From JANQQZ01 sp039187315 (GTDB taxonomy: Bacteria > Planctomycetota > Phycisphaerae > Phycisphaerales > UBA1924), in contig JBCCZQ010000047.1 in assembly GCA_039187315.1 (NCBI GenBank), forward strand, positions 1-25,770: DNA of 25,770 bases. The letters run 5' to 3'. The translations under genes were made by a program, and so were the position numbers. Below the pieces are notes generated by a model. That model was not told where the DNA came from, did no database searches, and saw only the letters and a program-made list of their open reading frames with translations. Below, piece by piece: positions 16,044-25,330 of this stretch. Position 1 is the first letter of the stretch, and the number at the start of each line of letters is the position of its first letter.

Positions 16044-16924
16044 GTACTCAGCTCCAACCAATCCCAGCACCAGTGCGATATCGGGAGGCGGTGCTTGCAT
16101 CCACGCTCACGGGAGCACAAAGGCACTTTCTGCTCACCATCGCCAAATGGCTGGACTGGGAGACGCTCAGTGCTTTCCCGGCTCAGTCCACGATCGCAGA
16201 GATGATGAACTGCTCGGTTCGGTCGGTTCAACGATACATCGGCCAACTAGAGTCAATCGGGATTCTTCGAGTGCTTCGGCAAACGGCGCCTCGTACCAAC
16301 ACTCTCATTGTGATGATCGATCATCTCGAGGCGGTTGCGCGTCCAGAGAAGACCAAGCCAGTGTTGCGGCTAAGCGACAACCCGAAAGCCCAGGGCGACA
16401 ATCTGTCGCCCAAGCCTGACAAAGTGTCGTCTACAACCCGACACACTGACGAACAAACCCACCAATCAACTAGCCATGGCAAGCCACTACAACAAGATGT
16501 CGGTGCTGTAGCAAATCTGATCGGATGGTCTGAAGACCGTGTCCTGCACCACCCAAACACGACCGCTGAACGGCTACGTCACATTGTGCTCGAATCTTCC
16601 TCCGCGAAGAAGCCCTCTGGATTCGCATACAAGTGCTTGGTGGAGGGCTGGCATGTACCACCTGGTTCGAACGCAGCCAACTCCCTCCGTCGAGAACGAA
16701 TCCGCGTCGCTTGGCGGGGGTTCGAAGCCCTCACGCCTGAAGAGCAGCACGAACGGGTCAGGCTTCTCTCCGAATGGAATGGGATCGACCTCAGCCTTCC
16801 CAGCAATCTCACACGGCTGAAGGTCGCGAACTGGGAGTACTTCGCTGAGGAAGGTCGGCGTGGTACCCAGGATGGCCCGCGATGTGATGCAACAGTCTTC
16901 GCGTCGAAAGAAACCAACCGATAA
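16040..16924 (+). CDS. Winged-helix DNA-binding protein, replication-initiator-like N-terminus
   Basis: This 294-residue protein starts at the ATG overlapping the DUF1580-like stop. Residues about 25-90 form a winged helix of the HTH_36 type ('LLTIAKWLDW', 'PAQSTIAEMMNCSVRSVQRYIGQLESIGILRV'), common in phage and plasmid replication or regulatory proteins. A low-complexity polar linker (about 110-155) follows, then a C-terminal helical region with 'KPSGFAYKCLVEGWHVPP' (about 192-210), where a part of the chain resembles the tail of phage/plasmid replication-like proteins. No Rep nuclease or ATPase motif is visible. It is the last gene before the right att copy. In the excised circle it would sit directly upstream of attP and the integrase, so it may control replication or excision of the element. 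Confidence 0.7.
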   Translation: MSTQLQPIPAPVRYREAVLASTLTGAQRHFLLTIAKWLDWETLSAFPAQSTIAEMMNCSVRSVQRYIGQLESIGILRVLRQTAPRTNTLIVMIDHLEAVARPEKTKPVLRLSDNPKAQGDNLSPKPDKVSSTTRHTDEQTHQSTSHGKPLQQDVGAVANLIGWSEDRVLHHPNTTAERLRHIVLESSSAKKPSGFAYKCLVEGWHVPPGSNAANSLRRERIRVAWRGFEALTPEEQHERVRLLSEWNGIDLSLPSNLTRLKVANWEYFAEEGRRGTQDGPRCDATVFASKETNR

Positions 16925-17081
16925 ATCAACGGCGCACCAGTCGTACCGTGGCCTCCGAGCAGTACCGCGTTCGATGCCTGGGAATGCGGGTCCATGTTGT
17001 GGATTGCAACGCGTCTCACCAATGGCTAAGGTACTGGGAATACAGGTCTTCAGGCTCTCAGCAGTACTGCCATCGAGGTCG

Positions 17082-17191
17082 ATGGCATGGAAGAGGTCGT
17101 CAGTTCGATCCTGATCGTCTCCACTTCCGCAAGTACCGCCGAACGCTTGTTTTAGCGTACCCGTCCAACGGAGGGCGGTGCGGCCCGAAGG
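17082..17191 (+). repeat. Right attachment repeat (attR) plus second integrase leader
   Basis: Identical over 110 bp to 708-817. Bases 17082-17123 repeat the tRNA-Ala 3' half but have no 5' half, so no functional tRNA is encoded here. After 17191 the match continues with a 1-bp insertion and scattered changes into a decayed integrase gene, so the flank beyond attR is itself the left end of a related element. Confidence 0.9.
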
Positions 17192-17240
17192 GTCTGCTCA
17201 ATCCGGTCGATACCGGATTCCAGACACGGGAAGCACCGCC

Positions 17241-17540
17241 ATGCCCAACAACTCGACCAGGATTCGCATCCCCAAGCACCGGCTGCACAAGCCTTCCGGT
17301 CAGGCCGTTGTCACGATCGCGGGCCGAGACTTCTACCTCGGCCAGCACGGGACGCAGATCAGCCGCCACCGGTACGACCGTCTTTGTGACGAACGGCTTG
17401 CCAGCGACGGTACCTCGCTCCAGCCCGCCGAGTCCATGACCGTTGATGGTCGCATCTCTGCGAGCTTGAGATACGAGACCGATACCGTCGGTAGTCTTCA
17501 GCCTCGATGGCAACCGGGTCGTGTACTACGTGATACGTAG
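17241..17540 (+). pseudogene. Truncated integrase, remnant of a second element
   Basis: The ATG at 17241 begins a frame whose first about 70 codons align with the intact integrase from its start: 'NNSTRIRIPK', 'RLHKPSGQAVVTI', 'GRDFYLG', 'HGTQ', 'TSLQ' and 'AES'. Similarity stops near 17448, and the frame then runs through unrelated sequence to a TAG at 17538. The whole core-binding and catalytic domain is missing, so it cannot recombine DNA. It shares the leader and inverted repeat of the intact gene. It marks an older insertion at the same tRNA, into which the present island inserted or beside which it accreted. Confidence 0.88.
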
Positions 17541-17614
17541 CGACCATATACATTTGATATGAGATAGCTGGCAGCCAGGCGGACTTGCATTCTCTGCACA
17601 AGCGTACGAATCGG

Positions 17615-17620
17615 TACACT
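17615..17620 (+). promoter_or_regulatory. Putative -10 of the membrane kinase gene
   Basis: TACACT lies 9 nt before the ATG at 17630, and there is no Shine-Dalgarno. It resembles the elements before the TPR kinase and the AbgT-type gene. No convincing -35 is seen; CTGCAC at 17594-17599 would give a 15-bp spacer. Confidence 0.3.
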
Positions 17621-17629
17621 TTATGCATC

Positions 17630-19960
17630 ATGAGAGACCACAAGCATGAGCATGTGTCCGGGCAGGGTGAAAGCGAGGAAGGCGATACACGCTCAGTAGC
17701 CGGACACGATCCTGCACCCGCGGACGAGCGCCGGTCCAGTTGGAACTTCGGAGAGCGGTACAAGATCGAGTCCCACCTGGGCAAGGGTGGATTCGGTTCG
17801 GTGTTCCGTGCATACGATGCGCGCCTGGACCGCACCGTTGCAATCAAAGTTCTTCTGCGACACGCCGACGACACAGAGAATTCCATACTTCACGAAGCCT
17901 CGAAAGCAGCTTCGGTGCGTCATGAGAATCTGGTCGTCGTATACGATGTCATGGACGACCGCCCTGAGCCATTCGTTGTGATGGAATGGGTCGACGGCCA
18001 ACCACTCGACCAGCAATGGGGACGGACGCTGCCGCAGCGTGTCAGCTCGATCACCGAAGTTGCCAGCGGCCTCCATGCCTTGCACTCGGCTGGCCTGATC
18101 CACTGCGATATCAAGCCCGCCAACATCCTGATCGATCGGGACAACCGGCTCAGGATCGTCGATTTTGGCCTCGCCAAACAAGCCTCGCTCCATACGCCGA
18201 ACCGTCGAGCGGTTGTAGGCGGGACACCCGGGTCATCAGCGCCTGAGCAATTTGAGCCAGGAGCGCCGATCCGCAAGAGCGCCGACGTGTGGTCTCTTGG
18301 CGTGCTGCTGTTCCATGCGATCACCGGCAGGCCTCCCTATGACGGTGGCACCGCGGAAGATGTCATCACCGCGAGCAAGCAGCAGGATCCACCGCTGCCC
18401 GAATCGCTCGCCCCCAAATGCCCACCAGATCTCCAGCGCGTATGCCTCAAGGCCCTCGAACGCGACCCGCTGAAGCGATACCGCGATGCCGGAGAATTCC
18501 TGGCCGACCTGAGCCGCTACAGCCGCGGAGAGCCTGTGCTCGCACGACCAAGCATGCTTGAGAAGGGGTTCGTCGGCGGTCTGGAGAGACAGATCCGCGA
18601 GCTGGAGGACTGGCAACGGCTCGGACTGATCTCACGCCATGAGGCGGGTGCCATCAAGGGATCGATCCACAGACTGATTGCACCAGAAACCGATTGGGTC
18701 CTTGAATCGAGGCAACTGACGTTCAGCCGCGTGCTCGCGCACATAGGTGTATGGTTCGCGGTCCTTGCCGTTGTGCTCGGCGTCAATATCACCTGGGACG
18801 ATCTTGGCCGCTGGGGCTATCTGCTGGCGGGAAGTGTCACACTCGGCATGCTCGCAGCCGCCATCATCGCCGTCCGTTCGTATGCGAAACGGCTTGCGAT
18901 CCTCTTGCCTGTTGGCGCGATCCTCACGACGACCGGGTTTACATGGCTTGTCCTCAAGCGAAGCCGATGGCTCGAACCGGATCCTTCGGATCCACGCGAA
19001 CTGTTTGCGATCTTCGAGATGGAGCCAACCAGCGGGAGCGGCAACCTTCAAATGATGCTCGTATCCCTGCTTTGCATGACGCTTTGCGGCGCGGCGAGGC
19101 TGGTAGTCGGATCGACCGCTTTCACCATGCTTGGACTTTTCGCGCTGACTGTACTCCTGCTTGCGATGACTGCCCGATACGGCGCGATCGATCCGGATAG
19201 CATTTTTGTTTTCTCGCAGCTTGCACTAGGTGTTGCCCCGCTCTGCATCGCATTGCTCAGCACCGGATACTGGCTGGATTCACCTAGGAACGGAGCAACG
19301 CGGCCCCTGCGTGGGCGCGTCGAACAACGCGACGCGGCCATAATCGTTGCGCTCGGTGTTGCACAATTCTTCAGCATACTGACGGTGTTCGCTTTCGACA
19401 GCCCAAACTGGCTGATCTTTGCATCGCAAGCAGACTGGCCCGCCCGCGACGAGAGCTTGCGCGCATTTTTACTCAACGGGCTGGCGCTCTTCACGCTATC
19501 CGCTGTCTTTGATCGACGCGGACCATCATCCCGCCTGTGCGCAAAGATCCTCCGCTGGCTTGTACCGATACATGTTCTTGGCAGCCTGATCGCCCTCGAG
19601 AGCGCGGAGGCATTCGATGCCAGGGGCGCTTGGCTCGCGGCCCTGGGTGGTGCGGCGCTTCTCTTGTCGCTCTTGAGCATCCCCAAGCAGTGGAAGCCCT
19701 TCCTGTTCAGCGGTCTCCTGGGCATAGCCGTGGCATTTGTTCTGGTGTTCAGATATATCAATGATGTGGAACGGGATCTTGATCTCGATCTCAGCCGTGT
19801 CCGGGTCAGCGTGGCGATCAGTGCTGCCCTGATCTCCGGCGGGCTATTGCTACTATCCTGGCGGCTTCCCGATTGGAAAGTGACACGCCGGCTTACACGA
19901 TGGAAACGCCGTCGGACCGCTTCCATGCAGATCACGCCGCCTGATATTCTTGACCCATAA
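17630..19960 (+). CDS. Non-RD Ser/Thr kinase fused to a polytopic membrane domain (DUF2157-like)
   Basis: A 776-residue protein. The Hanks-type kinase domain (about 44-300) has 'GKGGFG' (51-56), K73 in 'AIKVLL', 'HCDIKPANIL' (158-167), 'DFG' (178-180) and 'SAPEQF'. The Arg before the catalytic Asp is replaced by Cys, so it is a non-RD kinase and may not need activation-loop phosphorylation. Residues about 318-350 ('LERQIRELEDWQRLGLISRHEAGAI') resemble the start of DUF2157 membrane proteins. About 11-12 hydrophobic segments follow between 368 and 745 (e.g. 368-385, 395-415, 497-513, 690-707, 727-744). The ATG at 17630 is preferred to the in-frame TTG at 17585, which would overlap the promoter-like region. 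It stands alone behind the integrase remnant; whether it belongs to the older element or the chromosome is open. The membrane part may be a sensor; this is inference. Confidence 0.88.
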   Translation: MRDHKHEHVSGQGESEEGDTRSVAGHDPAPADERRSSWNFGERYKIESHLGKGGFGSVFRAYDARLDRTVAIKVLLRHADDTENSILHEASKAASVRHENLVVVYDVMDDRPEPFVVMEWVDGQPLDQQWGRTLPQRVSSITEVASGLHALHSAGLIHCDIKPANILIDRDNRLRIVDFGLAKQASLHTPNRRAVVGGTPGSSAPEQFEPGAPIRKSADVWSLGVLLFHAITGRPPYDGGTAEDVITASKQQDPPLPESLAPKCPPDLQRVCLKALERDPLKRYRDAGEFLADLSRYSRGEPVLARPSMLEKGFVGGLERQIRELEDWQRLGLISRHEAGAIKGSIHRLIAPETDWVLESRQLTFSRVLAHIGVWFAVLAVVLGVNITWDDLGRWGYLLAGSVTLGMLAAAIIAVRSYAKRLAILLPVGAILTTTGFTWLVLKRSRWLEPDPSDPRELFAIFEMEPTSGSGNLQMMLVSLLCMTLCGAARLVVGSTAFTMLGLFALTVLLLAMTARYGAIDPDSIFVFSQLALGVAPLCIALLSTGYWLDSPRNGATRPLRGRVEQRDAAIIVALGVAQFFSILTVFAFDSPNWLIFASQADWPARDESLRAFLLNGLALFTLSAVFDRRGPSSRLCAKILRWLVPIHVLGSLIALESAEAFDARGAWLAALGGAALLLSLLSIPKQWKPFLFSGLLGIAVAFVLVFRYINDVERDLDLDLSRVRVSVAISAALISGGLLLLSWRLPDWKVTRRLTRWKRRRTASMQITPPDILDP

Positions 19961-19998
19961 TCACACTGTACTAGATCGATTTTACAGCATTTCTATTC

Positions 19999-20037
19999 TA
20001 TGTAATATATACATACATTACGCGAATCGCGAAATGT
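19999..20037. promoter_or_regulatory. Two adjoining inverted repeats in an AT-rich stretch
   Basis: TATGTA/TACATA (19999-20015, 5-bp centre) runs directly into a 23-bp near-perfect palindrome at 20015-20037, with ACATT, CGCGA and their complements matching at 10 of 11 pairs. The stretch 19961-20037 is much more AT-rich than its surroundings. They lie between a kinase stop and the AbgT-type gene, so they could be operators for the transporter or part of a terminator for the kinase. Confidence 0.45.
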
Positions 20038-20164
20038 TCTCCGTGTGCAATCTTATGCAGAGGCTGATGGTGCACAACGACTGCACACATGCTTTCTGCC
20101 GCTGAGCCCAGGAGCCTTTCGCGGCATCAGAGGACGGCGCTTTCGTCTTCTGCCACCGCTGTGC

Positions 20165-20170
20165 TACCTT
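20165..20170 (+). promoter_or_regulatory. Putative -10 of the AbgT-type transporter gene
   Basis: TACCTT ends 6 nt before the ATG at 20177, the spacing expected if transcription starts at the A of the ATG. TTCGTC at 20142-20147 is a possible -35 with a 17-bp spacer. No Shine-Dalgarno is present. Confidence 0.35.
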
Positions 20171-20176
20171 GGCTAC

Positions 20177-21859
<1,683 letters not shown>

Positions 21860-22195
21860 CAAGCTTTGCAGGCTTCAAGATGCTCGCGGATCAGCTGGAC
21901 TGTGGCTTCGGCGTTCCGCATGGCATCGACATGGATCGACCGGTGCTCATCGAACGAGAGCGGGGGCGCATCGCCGAGCACTTCCTCTGGACCATCCGCG
22001 ACGATCTGATGCCATGTCTCAAGGTTGCCTCAGCAGCGGCAAGCGCCGCCAACGGGTCGAGGCCGGCCTCCAGCAGCACGCCCACGACGGCATGGTGAGG
22101 CTGGGGTCTTCGGGAGTCTCGTGCGGCAGGCCGTGTGACACGATGCACCCTCCCACGCACGATGCGGCGTCGCGGCCGTGCGGTCCGAAGGATCG
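21860..22195. other. Intergenic gap between convergent AbgT and RND genes
   Basis: No intact gene is visible in this 336-bp gap. Part of it reads as two minus-strand coding-like pieces in different frames (see the pseudogene entry). No strong terminator hairpin with T-run was seen for either flanking gene. Confidence 0.5.
21871..22100 (-). pseudogene. Possible frameshifted gene remnant, unknown family
   Basis: On the minus strand, one frame gives 'HHAVVGVLLEAGLDPLAALAA' (about 22100-22035) and a second frame, after a shift near 22020-22035, gives 'LGDAPPLSFDEHRSIHVDAM' and 'NAEATVQLIREHLEACKAC' (about 21980-21871). Both pieces have strongly G/C-biased third codon positions, as real genes here do. 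No start codon or family could be recognised. Confidence 0.3.
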
Positions 22196-25100
22196 CTACA
22201 CGGTCCCCGATCGCCCGACACCCCGAAGCCGCTCGCTGATCGACTGCACCACGAAGTAGAGCATGGGTACGGTCACGACCGAAACAGCCGTCGCGACGAT
22301 CATGCCGCCGAAGACCGACGTCCCGAGCACGCGGCGGCTCTCGGCGCCCGCGCCGCTGGCAACCAGCAGCGGGATGACGCCCAGGATGAAGCTCAGCGCC
22401 GTCATCAGCACCGCGCGGAACCGCAGCTTCGCGGCCTGGATCGCCGCATCGCGCACGCCGGCCCCGCCGTCGCGCTGCGCCTTCGCGAACTCGACGATCA
22501 GGATCGCTGTCTTCGTCGAGAGCCCAATCAGCAGCACCACACCGATCTGGGTGTAGACGTTGTTGTCGTAGCCGCGGAGCATCACCGCCGCCACCGCACC
22601 CAGCAGTGCCGTAGGCACCGCGAGGCAGACGGTCAGCGGCAGCGACCAGCTCTCATACTGCGCCGCGAGGACAAGGTATACCAGCACGATCGAGAACGCG
22701 AAGATGATCGCGGTCGAACCACTGGCCTGATCTTCCTGGTACGAAAGATCGGTCCACTCGTAGCCGATCGAGGGCGGCAGCTGGGCCGCGGCCATCTGGC
22801 GGATGGTCTCCATCGCGTCACCCGAAGCAACGCCGGGCGGCGTGGCGCCGTTGATCTTCGCCGACGGGTAGATGTTGTGGTGCGTGACGATCTGCGGGCC
22901 GAGCACCTCATCCACCTTAGCGATCGCTGAGAGCGGGACCATCTCGCCGCTGGCGTTGCGCACGTCGAGGCGGCCGATGTCGTCGGGCACGGCCCGGTAG
23001 GGCGCATCGGCCTGCACCTTGACCTGAAAGATCCGGCCGAACTGCGTGAAGTCGTTGGCGTACGCCGAGCCGAGCGAGGCCTGCAGCGCACCGAACACAC
23101 CATCGAGCGGCACATCCAGACGCTGGGCCTGCTCGCGGTCGATGTCAACGAACAGCTGCGGGCTGCTGGCCCGGAAGCCGGAGAACATGCCGGCGATCGT
23201 CTCCTGACCTGTCCCGACTCGGTTGAACTCCGCGGCGACACGCTCGAGCGTCTCCAGCCCTGCGCACTGCCGATCCTGGAGCGCGAGCGAGAAGCCGCCC
23301 GCAACGCCCACGCCCGGCAGGCTCGGCGGCTCGAAAGCCACCGCCACACCCTCCTGGATCGAAGTCAGCGCAAGATTGAGCCGGCCAACGATCGCCGACT
23401 GCGACAACTCGGGAGCTGTGCGCTCGTCCCAATGGTCGAGGGTCACAAACAGCGCACCCTTGTTGGAGCCCGACGAGCCGTCGACGAGCGAAATCCCGCT
23501 GATGCCCAGCGTGCCCTCGATGCCGGGGATGCCCTGCGCGATCTCGGTCGCTCTGGCCACGACGCCCGCCGTCCGCTCGAGCGCCGCGCCCTCGGGCAGC
23601 TGGATGTTGACGACCGTGTAGCCCTCGTCCTCCTGCGGCACGAAGCCCGTCGGCAGCCGAAGGAAGCCGGCCGTCGACACGACGACGAGCCCCGCGAACA
23701 CCACCAGGCCGACCGCAGCCAGCCGCATCACCCGCGACACCGCGGCGCCCAGCGCACCCGTCGCCGACTCCAGCCCGCGGTTGAACAGGCGGAAGGGCGC
23801 CAGCGGCCGTCCACGCTTACCCAGCAGGATGCCGCACAGCGCCGGGCTGAGCGTCAGGGCGTTGATGCTGCTGAAGACCGTCGCGATCGAGATCGTCACC
23901 GCGAACTGGCTGAACAGCCGGCCCACGATCCCGCCCATAAAGATGGTCGGCACGAAGACCGCCAGCAATACCAGTGTCGTCGCCACCACCGGGCCGGTCA
24001 CCTCGCGCATCGACTCGACCGCGGCCTCCTTGGCGGACAGGCCTTTTTCCTCGATCAGCCGCGTCGTGTTCTCGACCACCACGATCGCATCGTCGACCAC
24101 AATGCCGATCACCAGCACCAGCCCGAACATCGTCAGCTGGTTGATCGAGAACCCAAGGACAGCCATCGCCGCAAACGTCCCGATCAGCGAGACCGGGATG
24201 GTCACGACGGGAACCAGCGTCGCGCGGATGTTCTGGAGGAACAGGTACACCGTCAGCACGACCAGCACCAGCGTGATGAACAGCGTCACCACCACCTCGC
24301 GGATCGACGAACGCACGACATCCGTGTTGTCGTAGTGAACCGTGTACGCCAGGGAGTCGCCGTAGGTCGTCCGGAAGCCCGCCATCAGCCGCTCGAGGGT
24401 GGCGCGCACGCCGTCGGCGACCTGGATCGCGTTCGCGCCGGGAAGCTGGTAGACCGCGAGCGCCGCGGTCTCGTCGCCGTTAAAGGTCGACTCGAAGCTG
24501 TACTGCTCGCTGCCGAGCTCGACCCGCGCGACATCCCGAAGGTACACCAGCTGGCCGTCCTGACCAACCTTGACCACGATTGACTCGAACTGCTCCGGCT
24601 CGCTGAAGCGTCCGGTCGTGTTCACGGTGTACTGGTACGCCTGCCCAGCAGGCACGGGCGGTGCGCCGATCGTGCCCGCCGCGACCTCCACGTTCTGGGC
24701 GCGCACCGCCGCGAGCACATCGCCGGTCGTCAGCCCGCGGCTCTTGAGCAGCGTGGGATCGAGCCACACGCGCATGCCGAACTGGCCTGTGCCGTACGTC
24801 ACCACATCGCCCACGCCGGCGACGCGTTTGATCTCGTCCTCGATGTTCAGCTTCACGAAGTTGTGCAGATCGCTCGAATCGAGCCCGCCGTCTGGGCTCG
24901 AAAACGCGATAAACAGCGTGATCTCGGGCGACCGCTTCTTGACCGTCACGCCCTGCCGACGGACCTCCTCGGGCAGGCTCGTCTCCGCCGTGCTCACCCG
25001 GTTCTGCACGAGCACGTTGGCCGTGTCCAGGTCCGTCCCGACCTCGAACACGACAGTCAGGTCCATCGTCCCGTTCGCCGAGCTGACGCTCGACATGAAC

Positions 25101-25330
25101 GCCATCCCCTCAACGCCGTTGATCTCCTGCTCGATGGGCGTCGCGACCGTCTCCGCCACCGTCCGCGCGTTCGCGCCCGGGTACACCGCGCTCACCGCAA
25201 TCGTCGGCGGCGAGATCGAGGGATACCGGCTCACAGGCAGCGAGACCAACGCCACCGCCCCGAGCAGCACGATCACGATCGAAACAACCGCCGCGAAGAC
25301 CGGCCTGTAAATAAAGAAGCGGCTGATCAT
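22196..25330 (-). CDS. RND multidrug efflux pump, HAE-1 family (AcrB/MexB-like)
   Basis: This 1044-residue inner-membrane pump works as a trimer with a membrane-fusion adaptor and an outer-membrane channel to expel hydrophobic and amphiphilic compounds using the proton gradient. The N-terminus 'MISRFFIYRPVFAAVVSIVI' is typical. The proton-relay pair is D413-D414 in 'GIVVDDAIVVVEN', and K940 in 'STKTAILIVEFAK' matches the AcrB relay lysine. Two large periplasmic loops (about 30-345 and 565-875) and 12 membrane segments follow the AcrB plan at nearly the same length. The start ATG overlaps the adaptor stop by 4 bp, so the two are translationally coupled. No outer-membrane channel gene follows in the window. 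Substrate range cannot be predicted. Confidence 0.95.
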   Translation of the reverse strand: MISRFFIYRPVFAAVVSIVIVLLGAVALVSLPVSRYPSISPPTIAVSAVYPGANARTVAETVATPIEQEINGVEGMAFMSSVSSANGTMDLTVVFEVGTDLDTANVLVQNRVSTAETSLPEEVRRQGVTVKKRSPEITLFIAFSSPDGGLDSSDLHNFVKLNIEDEIKRVAGVGDVVTYGTGQFGMRVWLDPTLLKSRGLTTGDVLAAVRAQNVEVAAGTIGAPPVPAGQAYQYTVNTTGRFSEPEQFESIVVKVGQDGQLVYLRDVARVELGSEQYSFESTFNGDETAALAVYQLPGANAIQVADGVRATLERLMAGFRTTYGDSLAYTVHYDNTDVVRSSIREVVVTLFITLVLVVLTVYLFLQNIRATLVPVVTIPVSLIGTFAAMAVLGFSINQLTMFGLVLVIGIVVDDAIVVVENTTRLIEEKGLSAKEAAVESMREVTGPVVATTLVLLAVFVPTIFMGGIVGRLFSQFAVTISIATVFSSINALTLSPALCGILLGKRGRPLAPFRLFNRGLESATGALGAAVSRVMRLAAVGLVVFAGLVVVSTAGFLRLPTGFVPQEDEGYTVVNIQLPEGAALERTAGVVARATEIAQGIPGIEGTLGISGISLVDGSSGSNKGALFVTLDHWDERTAPELSQSAIVGRLNLALTSIQEGVAVAFEPPSLPGVGVAGGFSLALQDRQCAGLETLERVAAEFNRVGTGQETIAGMFSGFRASSPQLFVDIDREQAQRLDVPLDGVFGALQASLGSAYANDFTQFGRIFQVKVQADAPYRAVPDDIGRLDVRNASGEMVPLSAIAKVDEVLGPQIVTHHNIYPSAKINGATPPGVASGDAMETIRQMAAAQLPPSIGYEWTDLSYQEDQASGSTAIIFAFSIVLVYLVLAAQYESWSLPLTVCLAVPTALLGAVAAVMLRGYDNNVYTQIGVVLLIGLSTKTAILIVEFAKAQRDGGAGVRDAAIQAAKLRFRAVLMTALSFILGVIPLLVASGAGAESRRVLGTSVFGGMIVATAVSVVTVPMLYFVVQSISERLRGVGRSGTV

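Larger units (their letters stand above)
708..17123 (+). mobile_element. Integrative defence island in tRNA-Ala(GGC)
   Basis: The element is bounded by a 42-bp direct repeat of the tRNA 3' half (708-749 and 17082-17123; unit length 16,374 bp). It carries a tyrosine integrase directly beside the intact tRNA, the usual layout of tRNA islands. Cargo: a TPR-type Ser/Thr kinase, two unknown minus-strand ORFs, a type I restriction-modification operon with an extra AlbA_2 protein, an unknown winged-helix-like protein, and a DUF1580-like/winged-helix pair at the right end. No conjugation genes are visible, so it is a genomic island or mobilisable element rather than a full ICE. Excision would leave the tRNA next to the second, decayed integrase copy. 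That the integrase is active is inference. Confidence 0.85.

Noticed and set aside
17082..17123. A second tRNA gene
   Set aside because: Only the 3' half from the anticodon loop onward is present; there is no acceptor 5' strand, D-arm or 5' anticodon stem.
16948..17439. Open frame across the right att site
   Set aside because: It runs through the tRNA fragment and integrase leader, which are non-coding in the left copy, and shows no protein-like pattern.
23432..24583. Long plus-strand open frame opposite the RND pump gene
   Set aside because: The product is Arg/His/Asp-rich with no family features. The minus strand encodes a complete AcrB-like protein with all relay residues.
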